Shown piece by piece: positions 1 to 12,147 of a stretch of DNA of 64,000 nucleotides. Numbering within the stretch: position 1 is the first letter of the stretch; every line of letters starts with the position of its first letter. The notes beneath the pieces are model-generated. The model did no database searches, was not told where the DNA came from, and saw only the letters and a list, made by a program, of their open reading frames with translations. Source of the DNA: PBB1 sp965229345 (GTDB lineage: Bacteria > Pseudomonadota > Gammaproteobacteria > Burkholderiales > Burkholderiaceae_C); assembly GCA_965229345.1 (NCBI GenBank), contig OZ245872.1, positions 992,001 through 1,056,000 of the forward strand, written 5' to 3'. The position numbers were made by a program, and so were the translations under genes.

Positions 1-2
1 TC

Positions 3-3836
<3,834 letters not shown>

Positions 3837-3925
3837 TCTGCCAGCGGTCGGTGGCGCCTGCGCAGGCGCCACGCCGCACCTTGTGAATCGAATCAACCCG
3901 TCCGTCAGAAAGTTGCAGGAACATC

Positions 3926-5416
3926 ATGGGAAAAGTCACTGGCTTCATGGAGTACGAGCGCCTCGAAGAGCCCTATCAGCCGGTGCAACTCCGCCTGAAG
4001 AACTACAACGAAGTGGCGATCGGGTTGAAGGAAGACGAAGCCAAGGTGCAGAGCGCGCGCTGCATGGACTGCGGCACCCCGTTCTGCAACAACGGCTGCC
4101 CCGTCAACAACATCATCCCGGACTTCAACGACCTGGTGTACCGGGGTGACTGGAAGAACGCGATCGAGGTGCTGCACTCGACCAACAACTTCCCCGAGTT
4201 CACTGGCCGCATCTGTCCGGCGCCGTGCGAAGCGGCGTGCACGCTCTATGTCAACGACGACGCGGTCGGCATCAAGAGCATCGAGCACGCGATCATCGAC
4301 CGTGCCTGGGCTGAAGGCTGGGTGCTGCCGCGCCCGCCCAAGCACAAGACGGGCAAGACGGTGGCCGTCGTCGGCTCCGGGCCGGCCGGACTGGCGGCTG
4401 CACAGCAACTGGTGCGCGCAGGGCACGAGGTGACGGTGTTCGAGAAGAACGACCGCGTCGGCGGCCTGCTGCGCTACGGCATCCCGGACTTCAAGATGGA
4501 GAAGTCGCACATTGATCGCCGGGTTGATCAGATGCGTTTCGAAGGCGTGGTGTTTCGCACGGGCGTGCTGATCGGCAGCCTGCCCGAGGGTTCCAAGGTC
4601 ACCAACTGGGCCACAGAAGTCATTTCGCCGGAGCAGCTGAAGGCGCAGTTCGATGCGGTGCTGCTGGCCGGTGGTGCCGAGCAGTCGCGCGATCTGCCTG
4701 TGCCGGGGCGCGACCTCGACGGTATCCACTTCGCGATGGAATTCCTGCCGCAACAGAACAAGGTGGTGGCAGGCGACAAGCTGAAATCGCAGGGCATCAA
4801 CCAGATCCGCGCCGATGGCAAGCATGTGGTGGTGATCGGCGGGGGCGATACCGGCAGCGACTGCGTGGGCACCAGCAACCGCCACGGTGCTGAAAGCGTC
4901 ACCCAATTCGAGCTGATGCCGATGCCGCCCGAGCACGAGAACGGCCCGCTGGTCTGGCCGTATTGGCCGACCAAGCTGCGCACCTCGTCCAGCCATGAAG
5001 AAGGCTGCGAGCGCGAGTTCGCCATCGCCACCAAGGAGTTCATTGGCGGCGAAGGCAAGGACAAGGGCAAGGTCAAGGCGCTGAAGGCGGTGCGCGTCGA
5101 GTGGCAGGGCGGCAAGATGGTCGAGGTGCCGGGCACCGAGCAGATCATCCCGGCCGATCTGGTGCTGTTGGCCATGGGCTTTGTGAGCCCGGTGGCCAGC
5201 GTGCTCGACGCCTTCGGTGTCGACAAGGACGCTCGCGGCAATGTCCGCGCGGGAACCGACGAAGGCACCGGCTACGCGACCAATGTGCCCAAGGTCTATG
5301 CCGCTGGTGATGTGCGGCGCGGCCAGTCGCTGGTGGTGTGGGCGATTCGCGAGGGCCGCCAGGCGGCACGCGAGATCGACGCAGCGCTGATGGGGCGCAG
5401 CGACCTGCCTCGTTAA
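3926..5416 (+). CDS. gltD: Glutamate synthase small subunit
   Basis: GltD oxidises NADPH on its FAD and passes electrons through iron-sulfur clusters to the FMN site of GltB. The 496-aa product has the N-terminal cysteine set of the family (C46, C49, C54, C58 and C97, C101, C105), a first dinucleotide-binding motif GSGPAG near residues 150-155 for FAD and a second, GGGDTG, at 305-310 for NADPH. Length matches the family. The ATG is preceded by CAGGAA at a suitable distance. It lies 89 bases after gltB on the same strand and is presumably cotranscribed with it. Confidence 0.97.
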   Translation: MGKVTGFMEYERLEEPYQPVQLRLKNYNEVAIGLKEDEAKVQSARCMDCGTPFCNNGCPVNNIIPDFNDLVYRGDWKNAIEVLHSTNNFPEFTGRICPAPCEAACTLYVNDDAVGIKSIEHAIIDRAWAEGWVLPRPPKHKTGKTVAVVGSGPAGLAAAQQLVRAGHEVTVFEKNDRVGGLLRYGIPDFKMEKSHIDRRVDQMRFEGVVFRTGVLIGSLPEGSKVTNWATEVISPEQLKAQFDAVLLAGGAEQSRDLPVPGRDLDGIHFAMEFLPQQNKVVAGDKLKSQGINQIRADGKHVVVIGGGDTGSDCVGTSNRHGAESVTQFELMPMPPEHENGPLVWPYWPTKLRTSSSHEEGCEREFAIATKEFIGGEGKDKGKVKALKAVRVEWQGGKMVEVPGTEQIIPADLVLLAMGFVSPVASVLDAFGVDKDARGNVRAGTDEGTGYATNVPKVYAAGDVRRGQSLVVWAIREGRQAAREIDAALMGRSDLPR

Positions 5417-5437
5417 GGCGCGGAACGTCATGGCGCA

Positions 5438-5467
5438 CCGATGACCGCGGGCCCGCGGGGCCATCGG
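5438..5467. other. Strong intergenic stem-loop after gltD
   Basis: Outer arms CCGATG (5438-5443) and CATCGG (5462-5467) enclose the perfect 14-base palindrome CCGCGGGCCCGCGG (5445-5458). There is no T-run after it, so it is a weak intrinsic-terminator candidate; it could also protect the gltBD message. It lies in the 124-base gap before the mla genes. Confidence 0.5.
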
Positions 5468-5540
5468 TTGCCCAGGGCGGCATCCCCTATCATCGGCAGC
5501 CCGGTGGGAGGCGGCATGCCTCATCACGTAGTGCCGCTCC

Positions 5541-6377
5541 ATGACCCCATTGCCTGATTCCCGCTCGTCAACGTCGCCAGCCCTGGTCTCCATGCGTGGT
5601 GTGAGCTGTGGGTATGGCGATCGCATCATCCTCAGCAACGTCGACCTGGACCTGCATCGCGGCCAGGTGATCGGCGTGATGGGCACCTCGGGCGGCGGCA
5701 AGACGACGCTGCTGCGGCTGATCGGCCGTCAGCTCACGCCGATCTCGGGACAGGTGATGTTCGACGGTGTGGACATCGGCACACTGGACCGTGACGGTCT
5801 CTACGCACTGCGTCGCCGCATGGGCATGCTGTTTCAGTTCGGTGCGCTGTTCACCGACTTGTCGGTGTTCGACAACGTGGCCTTCCCGCTGCGCGAACAC
5901 ACCAACCTGAGCGAATCGATGATCCGCGACGTGGTGCTGATGAAGCTCGACGCGGTGGGCCTGCGCGGTGCGCGCCACCTGATGCCGTCGGAAGTTTCGG
6001 GTGGCATGGCACGACGCGTTGCCCTTGCGCGCGCCATCGCGCTCGACCCCGATCTGATCATGTACGACGAGCCCTTCGCCGGCCTCGACCCGATCTCACT
6101 CGGCAGTGCCTCGCGCCTGATCCGCGATCTGGGGCACGCGCTGGGCGTGACCAGCATCGTGGTTTCACACGACGTCGAGGAAACCTTCGCCATCGCCGAC
6201 CGCATCGTCTTCATCGCCAACGGCAACATCGTGGCGCAGGGCACCCCCGACGAGATCCGCGCCAGCAGCGATCCGCTGGTGCACCAGTTCTTCACCGCAT
6301 CGCCTGATGGCCCAGTGGAGTTCCACTACCCTGCCGTGTCTATCGCTGATGACTTCGGTGCGGGAGCACGCCGATGA
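5541..6377 (+). CDS. mlaF: Phospholipid-transport ABC ATPase MlaF
   Basis: This is the cytoplasmic ATPase of the Mla system, which moves phospholipids between outer and inner membranes and keeps the outer leaflet asymmetric. The 278-aa protein has Walker A GTSGGGKT (48-55), ABC signature SGGMARR (153-159) and Walker B LIMYDE (172-177). The family-typical methionine in the signature and the adjacent MlaE, MlaD, MlaC and MlaB genes identify it. Its stop overlaps the mlaE start (ATGA), indicating translational coupling. The C-terminal tail after the switch histidine is the part that contacts MlaE/MlaB in studied homologues. Confidence 0.95.
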   Translation: MTPLPDSRSSTSPALVSMRGVSCGYGDRIILSNVDLDLHRGQVIGVMGTSGGGKTTLLRLIGRQLTPISGQVMFDGVDIGTLDRDGLYALRRRMGMLFQFGALFTDLSVFDNVAFPLREHTNLSESMIRDVVLMKLDAVGLRGARHLMPSEVSGGMARRVALARAIALDPDLIMYDEPFAGLDPISLGSASRLIRDLGHALGVTSIVVSHDVEETFAIADRIVFIANGNIVAQGTPDEIRASSDPLVHQFFTASPDGPVEFHYPAVSIADDFGAGARR

Positions 6378-7156
6378 ACTGGCTCAATCCGGCCTCGGTG
6401 GGGCACTGGGTGCGCACCCAGCTCGCCAACCTGGGCATGTCGGCGCGCCTGTTCTCGCGCCTGGTCGCGTTGACGCCCGCAGCGCTGCGGCGGTTCAGGC
6501 TGGTCAGCGAGCAGATCTACTTCGTCGGCAACCGCTCGCTGTCCATCATCAGCGTGTCCGGTCTGTTCGTCGGCTTCGTGCTGGCCTTGCAGGGCTACTA
6601 CACCCTGAAGCGCTACGGGTCGGCCGAAGCCGTCGGCTTGCTGGTGGCGCTGTCATTGGTGCGGGAACTGGGGCCGGTGGTCACCGCGCTGTTGTTCGCG
6701 GGCCGTGCCGGCACCTCGCTGACCGCCGAGATCGGCTTGATGAAGGCCGGTGAACAGCTGGCCGCCATGGAAATGATGGCGGTGGACCCGGTGCGTCGCG
6801 TGCTCGCTCCGCGCTTCTGGGCCGGCCTGATCTCCATGCCGCTGCTGGCCGCGGTATTCAGTGCGGTGGGCGTGATCGGTGGCTGGCTGGTCGCGGTGCC
6901 GCTGCTGGGCATCGACGACGGCTCGTTCTGGTCGCAGATGCAGGGTGGCGTGCGCTGGAGCGCCGACGTCGGCAACGGTGTCATCAAAAGCATCGTGTTC
7001 GGTATCACCGTGACCTTCGTGGCGCTCTGGCAGGGCTACACCTGCAAACCGACGCCGGAAGGCGTTTCGCAGGCCACCACGCAGACCGTGGTGGTGTCGT
7101 CGCTGGCGGTGTTGGCACTGGACTTCGTGCTGACCGCGATGATGTTCTCGATCTGA
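6374..7156 (+). CDS. mlaE: Mla ABC transporter permease MlaE
   Basis: Inner-membrane permease of the MlaFEDB complex. The 260-aa sequence is hydrophobic with about five to six predicted membrane segments and carries the conserved LVRELGPVVTALLFAGRAG stretch near residues 95-113 that marks the MlaE/permease family (formerly DUF140). It starts in the ATGA overlap with mlaF and is followed after 39 bases by mlaD. Family, length and context agree. Confidence 0.95.
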   Translation: MNWLNPASVGHWVRTQLANLGMSARLFSRLVALTPAALRRFRLVSEQIYFVGNRSLSIISVSGLFVGFVLALQGYYTLKRYGSAEAVGLLVALSLVRELGPVVTALLFAGRAGTSLTAEIGLMKAGEQLAAMEMMAVDPVRRVLAPRFWAGLISMPLLAAVFSAVGVIGGWLVAVPLLGIDDGSFWSQMQGGVRWSADVGNGVIKSIVFGITVTFVALWQGYTCKPTPEGVSQATTQTVVVSSLAVLALDFVLTAMMFSI

Positions 7157-7195
7157 GCTTTCTGATTCAATGACCGAAGTGGTTTTTCAAGGGGA

Positions 7196-7696
7196 ATGAC
7201 GTTGCAACAATCTCGTCATGACGTGTGGGTCGGGCTGTTCGTGATGGCCGGTGCGGCTGCGCTGCTGTTCCTGGCGCTGAAAGCCGGCAATTTGCTGAGC
7301 CTGAATTTCGATGCAACCTACGGCGTCGTTGCCCGGTTCGACAACATCGGCGGCTTGAAGCCGCGTGCTGCGGTCAAGAGCGCGGGGGTGGTGGTCGGTC
7401 GGGTCGAGTCGATCGGTTTCGACGACAAGACGTTCCAGGCCAGCGTGGCCTTGCAGCTGCAGGACAAATTCAAGTTCCCCAAGGACAGTTCCGCCAAAAT
7501 ATTGACGTCGGGGCTGCTGGGCGAGCAATACATCGGAATCGAACCCGGCGGTAATGAGAAGAATCTGGCTGCTGGCGATGTCATCACGCAAACCCAGTCT
7601 GCCGTGGTGCTGGAGAATCTGATCAGCCAGTTCCTGTTCAACAAGGCCTCAGAGGGCAAGCCCGCCGCCGAAGCCGCCAAAGGAGAAGAAAAATGA
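7196..7696 (+). CDS. mlaD: Mla substrate-binding MCE protein MlaD
   Basis: MlaD forms the periplasm-facing hexameric MCE ring of the Mla complex. The 166-aa product has one N-terminal membrane anchor (about residues 10-27) followed by an MCE domain (GVVARFDNIGGLKPRAAVKSAG region) and a short charged tail. The ATG at 7196 sits only one base after the AAGGGG ribosome-binding site (7189-7194); the in-frame TTG at 7202 has ideal seven-base spacing, so translation may really start there, two codons later. The stop overlaps the start of mlaA. Confidence 0.93.
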   Translation: MTLQQSRHDVWVGLFVMAGAAALLFLALKAGNLLSLNFDATYGVVARFDNIGGLKPRAAVKSAGVVVGRVESIGFDDKTFQASVALQLQDKFKFPKDSSAKILTSGLLGEQYIGIEPGGNEKNLAAGDVITQTQSAVVLENLISQFLFNKASEGKPAAEAAKGEEK

Positions 7697-8421
7697 TGTA
7701 TCCGACCCGAAGCGGCTTGAAGGCCCTGGCGTGTGCCGCGGTGGTGCTCGTTATTCAGGGGTGTGCGTCCACACCGTCGCCAAACGGCAGCACCCAGGTC
7801 AACGATCCGATCGAGGGCTTCAACCGATCGATGTTCGGATTCAACGAGAAGGTCGACGAGAACGTTCTCAAACCGGTGGCCACGGGCTACAAGAATGTGG
7901 TGCCCAGTCCTGCGAGGACAGGCGTCACGAACTTCTACAACAATTTCGAAGACGCCTGGTCGGCAGTCAACAGTCTGCTGCAGCTGAAGTTCGAGCATGC
8001 GGCGAGCAACACGATGCGGGTGCTGGTGAACACCACCCTGGGGTTTGGTGGCTTGCTCGACTGGGGCTCGGAGATGCGCCTGCAGCGCTACAACGAGGAC
8101 TTGGGGCAAACCTTGGGTTACTGGGGCGTGGGTGAGGGCGCCTATGTCGTCTGGCCTTTCCTGGGCCCGTCGACGGCGCGTGACTCGTTGGCCTTGCCGG
8201 TGGACCTGGCGGTCGGCCCGGGCCTGGTCATCGACAGCACCCCGGTGTCCATCGGTGTGACGGCGCTCAATGTGGTCAACACCCGCGCGAACCTGTTGGA
8301 CAGCTCGGCGCTGCTCGATGACATCGTGCTCGACAAGTACATCTTCGTTCGCGACGGCTACCTGCAGCGCCGTCGCAGCCAAGTGTACGACGGTAATCCA
8401 CCAGACGCGCCGAAGAATTGA
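7693..8421 (+). CDS. mlaA: Outer-membrane lipoprotein MlaA (VacJ)
   Basis: MlaA is the outer-membrane component that extracts mislocalised phospholipids and hands them to MlaC. The 242-aa protein starts with a lipoprotein signal peptide ending in a lipobox with C24 (IQGC), followed by the VacJ domain (NDPIEGFNRSMFGFNEKVDE). A strong AAAGGAGAAG ribosome-binding site lies inside the end of mlaD, and the genes overlap by four bases. In enterobacteria mlaA is unlinked; here it sits between mlaD and mlaC, an arrangement found in many betaproteobacteria. Confidence 0.95.
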   Translation: MMYPTRSGLKALACAAVVLVIQGCASTPSPNGSTQVNDPIEGFNRSMFGFNEKVDENVLKPVATGYKNVVPSPARTGVTNFYNNFEDAWSAVNSLLQLKFEHAASNTMRVLVNTTLGFGGLLDWGSEMRLQRYNEDLGQTLGYWGVGEGAYVVWPFLGPSTARDSLALPVDLAVGPGLVIDSTPVSIGVTALNVVNTRANLLDSSALLDDIVLDKYIFVRDGYLQRRRSQVYDGNPPDAPKN

Positions 8422-8556
8422 TGTCCGCTCCGGACTCCGCCTGCGCCGCTACAGCGGGCTGAGACGACCGGTGTCCACAGCGTTCAGCGAACTTTCTCGG
8501 CGCCGCTGCCTCCAACGTCCACGATCGGTCCTGTCAACCGAAGAGAGAACTGCCAC

Positions 8557-9216
8557 ATGAAGCAAAAGACGACCCTCGCTGCGCTGTGCGCAGCTTTGTT
8601 GACGGCTTTGGTGCCGGCGTCGCATGCGCAATCTGCCAATGCGCCGACCGTGGCTGCCGCGGCCGCCCAGACACCGGACCAGCTCATCAACCGCTTGTCC
8701 AATGAGCTGCTCGATGCGGTTCGCGCCGACAAATCGATCCAGGCCGGCGACACCAAGAAGGTGCTCGCGCTGGTCGACGAGAAGGTCGTGCCGTACGTGA
8801 GCTTCCAGCGCATGACCTCGTCGGCGGTGGGTCGCTACTGGCGTCAGGCCACGCCCGAACAGCAGGCCAGCCTGGAAAACGAGTTCAAGACCTTGCTGAT
8901 GCGCACCTACGCTGGCGCGCTGGCGCAGGTGAAAGACCAGACGGTGGCCATCAAGCCTTCGCGCAACCTGCCGGAAGACGAAGAGCAGATCGTCCGCACC
9001 GAGGTGCGTGGCGGTGGCGGCGATCCGGTCCAGCTCGACTACCGTGTCGAGAAATCACCGACCGTGGGCTGGAAGATCTACGACGTCAATGTGCTGGGTG
9101 TCTGGCTGGTGGAGAACTACCGCAACAGCTTCGCGCAGGAGATCTCCAAGGGCGGCATCGACGGTTTGATTGCCAAGCTCAGCGAGCGCAACAAATCGGC
9201 TGCAGCGCGCAAGTAA
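8557..9216 (+). CDS. mlaC: Periplasmic phospholipid shuttle MlaC
   Basis: MlaC carries single phospholipids across the periplasm between MlaA and the MlaFEDB complex. The 219-aa product has a classical signal peptide (cleavage near the AHA-QS at about residue 25) and the MlaC/Ttg2D domain, including the VPYVSFQRMTSSAVGRYWRQ region. It follows mlaA after 135 bases with an AAGAGAGA ribosome-binding site. Family and context agree. Confidence 0.94.
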   Translation: MKQKTTLAALCAALLTALVPASHAQSANAPTVAAAAAQTPDQLINRLSNELLDAVRADKSIQAGDTKKVLALVDEKVVPYVSFQRMTSSAVGRYWRQATPEQQASLENEFKTLLMRTYAGALAQVKDQTVAIKPSRNLPEDEEQIVRTEVRGGGGDPVQLDYRVEKSPTVGWKIYDVNVLGVWLVENYRNSFAQEISKGGIDGLIAKLSERNKSAAARK

Positions 9217-9241
9217 TCGTCTTGCCTCACTGGCGCATTCC

Positions 9242-9538
9242 ATGCTGACCCTGCCAGCCACCATCGGCTTGACCGAAGCCAGCGCGGTGATGCGCCCTTT
9301 GGCCGACGCCATCGCGCGTGAGCCTGCGGGCTCGCTGAACATCGACGCGGCAGGCTTGCAGCAGTTCGACTCCTCAGCGCTGGCGGTGTTGCTGGAATGC
9401 CGCCGGCTCGCTGAAAAGTCGGGCCGGTCGCTGCAGCTGCGCAACGCGCCACCGCGTTTGAGCCAACTGGCGCGTTTGTATGGCGTTGCCGAGTTGCTGG
9501 GCATCGCGCCCGTGCAGGACGCCGCAGCCACCGCCTGA
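9242..9538 (+). CDS. mlaB: STAS-domain protein MlaB
   Basis: MlaB is the small cytoplasmic STAS subunit that binds the MlaF ATPase and is needed for its activity. The 98-aa sequence is a single STAS domain, with the conserved FDSSALAVLLECRRLA helix start, containing the Asp-Ser-Ser motif. The frame is open further upstream but the ATG at 9242 matches family length and follows mlaC by 25 bases. It is the last gene of the mla operon. Confidence 0.9.
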   Translation: MLTLPATIGLTEASAVMRPLADAIAREPAGSLNIDAAGLQQFDSSALAVLLECRRLAEKSGRSLQLRNAPPRLSQLARLYGVAELLGIAPVQDAAATA

Positions 9539-9544
9539 ACGGCT

Positions 9545-9566
9545 CCGCTGGGGCGTGACCCAGCGG
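9545..9566. terminator. Stem-loop between convergent mlaB and zwf
   Basis: Perfect 8-bp stem CCGCTGGG / CCCAGCGG with a 6-base loop in the 60-base gap between two converging genes. It has no T-tract on either strand, so it is only a candidate bidirectional terminator. Confidence 0.45.
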
Positions 9567-9598
9567 CCTGCATCGTCAGCGCCCGTCCTCTTCGCCCC

Positions 9599-11053
9599 TC
9601 ACTGCTCTTCCGACCACGCGTAACCATCTCGGGCCACCAGTGCGCTGGCGGCCGCCGGCCCCCAGGTGCCTGCGGCGTACGGGCGCGGCCCGCCGCCGGC
9701 CGCGTTGTCGCGTTGCCAGGCCTGAAGGATCGGTTCGACCCAGCCCCAGGCCTGCTCCTGCTCGTCGCTGCGCACGAACAGGTTCAGCCGCCCGGCGATG
9801 GCCTCGAGCAGCAGGCGTTCGTAGGCGCCAACCCGGGTTTCGGGAAACGCCTTGTCGAAGTCCAGATCGAGCGAGACCGCCGACAGTGCCTCGTTCTGGC
9901 TGGTGCCCTTGGCGGCCAGCAGGTGCAGCTCCAGCCCGTCTTCCGGCTGCAGCTTGATCACCAGCTTGTTCGGCTGGTTGATGCCGGGAAAGATGCTGTG
10001 TGGCGTCGGCCGGAAATTGACGACGATCTGCGCGTCGCGCGCTGGCAAGCGCTTGCCGGTGCGCAGGTAGAAGGGCACGCCCGCCCAGCGCCAGTTCTGC
10101 ACCTCGGTGCGCAGCGCGACGAAGGTTTCACAGCGGCTGTCCGGTGGCACTTTTACCTCGTCGAGGTAGCCCTTCACCGCCTGTCCCGCTGCGCTGCCGG
10201 CGCGGTACTGGCCGCGCACCACGTCGCGCGCGACGCTGTCGTCGGTGAAGGGTTTCAGCGAGCGCAGCACCTTCAGCTTCTCGTCGCGAATCGCGTCGGC
10301 GTCGTAGCGTGAGGGCGGCTCCATCGCCACCATGCTGAGCAGCTGCAGCGCGTGGTTCTGCACCATGTCGCGCAGCGTGCCGGTGCGGTCGTAGAAGTCA
10401 CCGCGGGTGCCGACGCCCAGGCTCTCGGCCAGCGTGATCTGGATGTTCGCGATGCTTTCGCGCCGCCACAACGGCTCGAACAGCGCGTTGCCGAAGCGAA
10501 GCGCCATCAGGTTCTGCACCGAGGGCTTGCCGAGGTAATGGTCGATGCGGAAAGCCTGTGTTTCGCTGAATACCGAGCGCACGACGCGGTTGATGTCCTG
10601 GGCGCTGGCCAGGTCGTGGCCCAGCGGCTTCTCCAGCACCACCCGCACGTGCGGGCCGTTGAGCCCGACCGCCCCGAGCTGGGCGCAGATCTGCGGGAAC
10701 AGGTGGGGGCTGGTGGCCAGGTACAGCACCACGGTGTCGGCGCCGCGATCTTCGAGCCATTGCTTCAGTCCGGCGTAGTGCGCGGGCTGGGACAGGTCCA
10801 TGCGGCGGTAGTGCAGCAGCTCGGCAAAGCGCGCGAACTCTTCGTCGCTCGGCCGCTTGCCGCCTTCGACATCCTGGAAGCGTTCCTTCAGCCAGCCGCG
10901 GTACTTGTCGTCGCTTTGCTCGTCGCGCGCCACCGACAGGATGCGCCCGCCCGGTGGCAGTTTGCCGTGACGAAACGCCTGGAACAGGGCAGGCATCAGC
11001 TTGCGCCAGGTCAGATCGCCGGTGCCACCGAAAAAAACCAGGTCGAACGACAT
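9599..11053 (-). CDS. zwf: Glucose-6-phosphate 1-dehydrogenase
   Basis: Catalyses the NADP-dependent oxidation of glucose-6-phosphate to 6-phosphogluconolactone, the entry step of the oxidative pentose phosphate and Entner-Doudoroff pathways. The 484-aa product has the N-terminal nucleotide motif GGTGDL (9-14), EKP (141-143) and the substrate-binding RIDHYLGK (169-176) with the catalytic histidine region. The ATG at 11053 is preceded by GAGAGGA at good spacing; longer in-frame readings upstream are not supported. It is divergent from tal and next to pgi, forming a sugar-phosphate cluster. Confidence 0.96.
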   Translation of the reverse strand: MSFDLVFFGGTGDLTWRKLMPALFQAFRHGKLPPGGRILSVARDEQSDDKYRGWLKERFQDVEGGKRPSDEEFARFAELLHYRRMDLSQPAHYAGLKQWLEDRGADTVVLYLATSPHLFPQICAQLGAVGLNGPHVRVVLEKPLGHDLASAQDINRVVRSVFSETQAFRIDHYLGKPSVQNLMALRFGNALFEPLWRRESIANIQITLAESLGVGTRGDFYDRTGTLRDMVQNHALQLLSMVAMEPPSRYDADAIRDEKLKVLRSLKPFTDDSVARDVVRGQYRAGSAAGQAVKGYLDEVKVPPDSRCETFVALRTEVQNWRWAGVPFYLRTGKRLPARDAQIVVNFRPTPHSIFPGINQPNKLVIKLQPEDGLELHLLAAKGTSQNEALSAVSLDLDFDKAFPETRVGAYERLLLEAIAGRLNLFVRSDEQEQAWGWVEPILQAWQRDNAAGGGPRPYAAGTWGPAAASALVARDGYAWSEEQ

Positions 11054-11186
11054 CGTCAAAGTCCTCTCGCTAGGGTCCGGGGTCGCTGCGACTCCGCGTG
11101 CAGGATAGACGCTAGGAGCGTGCCAGATGTGCACGACAGCGCCGGCTCGGGTTCTAATGCAGTGTGCTTGACCTGCCCGCGCTCCC

Positions 11187-12134
11187 ATGAACCAACTCGA
11201 TCAACTCAAGCAGTACACCACCGTCGTCGCCGACACCGGTAACTTCAAGCAATTGGCTGCCTTCGCGCCGCGTGACGCCACGACCAACCCGTCGCTGATC
11301 CTGAAGGCGGTGCAGCAGCCCGACTATGCACCGTTGCTTGCAGAAACCGCCCGGGCGCACCACGGCGCTGCACTCGATGAGGTCGTCGATCGCACGCTGG
11401 TGCGCTTCGGCCTCGAGATCCTGAAGGTCGTGCCCGGCCGGGTATCGACCGAGGTCGATGCGCGGCTGAGCTTCGACACCCCTGCCACGCTGGCGCGCGC
11501 GCGCCGACTCATCGGCCTGTACGAAGCCCAAGGCATCGCCCGTGAGCGGGTGCTGATCAAGATCGCGGCCACCTGGGAGGGCATTCAGGCCGCCCGTGAA
11601 CTGGAGCGCGAAGGCATACGCTGCAACCTGACGCTGCTGTTCGCTTTTGCTCAGGCGGTGGCATGCGGCGAGGCCGGTGTGCAATTGATCTCGCCGTTCG
11701 TCGGACGCATCTACGACTGGTACAAGAAGTCGGCCGGTGCGGCGTGGGACGAATCGGCCAACGCGGGTGTCAACGATCCGGGGGTGAAGTCGGTGGCGCA
11801 CATCTACCGCCACTACAAGAAGTTCGGCATCGCCACGGAGGTGATGGGTGCGAGCTTTCGCAATGTGGGCCAGATCGTGGCACTGGCCGGCTGCGATCTG
11901 CTGACGATCAGCCCGGAGCTGCTCGCGAACCTGCAGGCGAGCGAGGCGCCGGTGATGCGCCGGCTCGATCCGGTCGAGGCGCGCGAGGCCGCGCTCGAGC
12001 CGGTGAGCCATACCGAGGCAAGTTTCCGCTACGCGCTGAACGAGGATGCGATGGCCACCGAGAAGCTGGCCGAAGGCATCCGCGCGTTCGCGGTCGATGC
12101 CGGCAAGCTCGATGCCTTGATCCAGGCACTGTGA
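11187..12134 (+). CDS. tal: Transaldolase
   Basis: Transfers a dihydroxyacetone unit between sedoheptulose-7-phosphate and glyceraldehyde-3-phosphate in the non-oxidative pentose phosphate pathway. The 315-aa protein is of the TalB type: DATTNPSLILKA near residues 30-41 and the Schiff-base lysine K125 in RVLIKIAATWEG. Length fits the family. It is transcribed divergently from zwf across 133 bases and is followed by pgi after 13 bases, so tal-pgi is probably an operon. Confidence 0.96.
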   Translation: MNQLDQLKQYTTVVADTGNFKQLAAFAPRDATTNPSLILKAVQQPDYAPLLAETARAHHGAALDEVVDRTLVRFGLEILKVVPGRVSTEVDARLSFDTPATLARARRLIGLYEAQGIARERVLIKIAATWEGIQAARELEREGIRCNLTLLFAFAQAVACGEAGVQLISPFVGRIYDWYKKSAGAAWDESANAGVNDPGVKSVAHIYRHYKKFGIATEVMGASFRNVGQIVALAGCDLLTISPELLANLQASEAPVMRRLDPVEAREAALEPVSHTEASFRYALNEDAMATEKLAEGIRAFAVDAGKLDALIQAL

Positions 12135-12147
12135 GGGTGCTCTCGAC

